Assembly: GCA_964346475.1 (NCBI GenBank)
Contig: CAYFUM010000032.1
Location: 1 to 13,291 of the forward strand
Direction: 5' to 3'
DNA: 13,291 bases
Source: DTU036 sp964346475
GTDB lineage: Bacteria; Bacillota; Clostridia; Peptostreptococcales; Acidaminobacteraceae
Below, piece after piece: positions 12,670 through 13,291 of this stretch. Both the position numbers and the translations under genes were made by a program. A model generated the notes under the pieces. It searched no databases. It was not told the origin of the DNA and saw only the letters and a list, made by a program, of their open reading frames with translations. Numbering within the stretch: position 1 is the stretch's first letter; every line of letters begins with the position of its first letter.

Positions 12670-13291
12670 TTACCAAGTTATACTCTTATACAAGGCCAAA
12701 TAATTTCGTCGCCGCCTAAAGAAGACAAAACTCTTAAAATATTTACAAATAAACTCATAATTACCTTCTCCAAATTCAACTTTACCATTTACACTTGATT
12801 CAAAATCATCTTCTATTTTTTCGACCACTTCTGCAATCAGCCTTGGAAAATCAAGTGCATTTTTTTGAGTAATCACTGGTTTACCTGTTTCTTTTTCGAT
12901 CTCTTTTTTTGCATTACCTGCTATTGTTCCTCCGCATCTAGCTGTTTCTTTGTTCTCCTCAAGGCCAGAGGGATTTACTATGTTTGTCAGCTCAGTCGTC
13001 GTTGCTTCTGCAAGCATATTTAGAACAAGTTCGAGGGTGGACATATTATCCCTTAAGTTTTCTTTCTTGAGTTTTTTAAAATCTTATATTGTTTTGTCGT
13101 CATTCCTGACCACGCTTAAGAAATCTCATTGGTAAGAGTAGCGAATTCAAGTACTTCCTTTACTCCCTGATCTTGCCAAGCATCTGTAAGCTCTTTTGGC
13201 ACCTGTATAGCTTGTAGCCTTTGATTAATCCATTCCCTGGAATATCCTTTTTGAAGATAAGTTTGTAATGCTCTATCGATTGTAAGCTCAG
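12670..13291 (-). pseudogene. dinD: Decayed DinD/BRO-N-type (DNA-damage-inducible D / phage antirepressor-like) gene, 5' end beyond the window
   Basis: Read on the minus strand from the window edge, 57 codons are open and end ...KEVLEFATLTNEIS before a TAA (13116-13118). The same frame continues AWSGMTTKQYKILK, then needs a 1-nt shift at the A6 run (13072-13077 on the plus strand) to go on as LKKENLRDNMSTLELVLNML, followed by AEATTTEL, GLEENKETARCGGTIAGNAK, KEIEKETGKPVITQKNALDF. The joined sequence matches the conserved C-terminal region of DinD-like proteins, in which ISKAWSGM.T...Y and NMLAEATTTEISK are typical. So one stop and one frameshift break the gene. The C-terminus after IEDD (about 44 residues) is not recognised and may also be out of frame. 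The DNA is visibly more AT-rich than its neighbours, consistent with acquired, phage-like origin. An open frame from ATG 13044 (124 residues) should not be taken as a gene. Confidence 0.8.

Noticed and set aside
1..13291. CRISPR arrays, insertion sequences, integrase or attachment sites
   Set aside because: No regularly spaced repeats, transposase-like proteins or target duplications were seen; the only mobile-type trace is the DinD-like remnant.

Overview
The window reads as chromosomal DNA of an anaerobic, amino-acid-using Gram-positive bacterium of the Clostridia/Tissierellia kind. This rests on strong AGGAGG-type ribosome binding sites, Arg codons AGG/AGA, Ile ATA and Leu CTA, intrinsic terminators everywhere, a short-chain acyl CoA-transferase, several clostridial-type MATE exporters and an apparent selenoprotein. 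The species cannot be fixed from the sequence. Two genes here stop at TGA (the CoA-transferase A subunit and the MATE gene at 10336), so TGA is a normal stop in this genome.

Layout from left to right. 1-205: two minus-strand terminators and no convincing gene. 206-1624 (-): a secreted lipoprotein with a Cys/His (NlpC/P60- or CHAP-like) centre and a C-terminal SpaA/Cna-B-like domain. 1810-3877 (+): the only plus-strand unit, an EamA/DMT transporter whose end overlaps the start of an M20 amidohydrolase, closed by a terminator. 4035-4108 (-): tRNA-Gly(CCC) with its own promoter and terminator. 4197-5512 (-): a two-subunit CoA-transferase operon with a 4-nt ATGA overlap. 5710-8779 (-): an operon of S58/P1 autoproteolytic aminopeptidase, aspartate racemase and MATE transporter. 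8873-10258 and 10336-11760 (-): two further MATE transporters from different subgroups, each followed by a terminator. 11761-12034: a structured, gene-free stretch. 12035-12499 (-): a peroxiredoxin. 12670-13291 (-): a decayed DinD/BRO-type gene running off the window.

The most striking observation is the peroxiredoxin. Its reading frame is open for 154 codons except for one in-frame TGA, which sits exactly where the peroxidatic Cys of the Thr-x-x-Cys motif belongs. The rest of the protein has no Cys. This is best read as a selenocysteine-containing peroxiredoxin that ordinary gene calling would shorten to a 104-residue fragment lacking its active site.

The functional theme is peptide and amino-acid handling: deacylation (M20) beside an amino-acid-exporter-like EamA protein, peptide trimming (S58) with Asp racemisation and an exporter, CoA transfer from fermentation acids, and peroxide defence. 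These links come from gene order and family knowledge and are inference.
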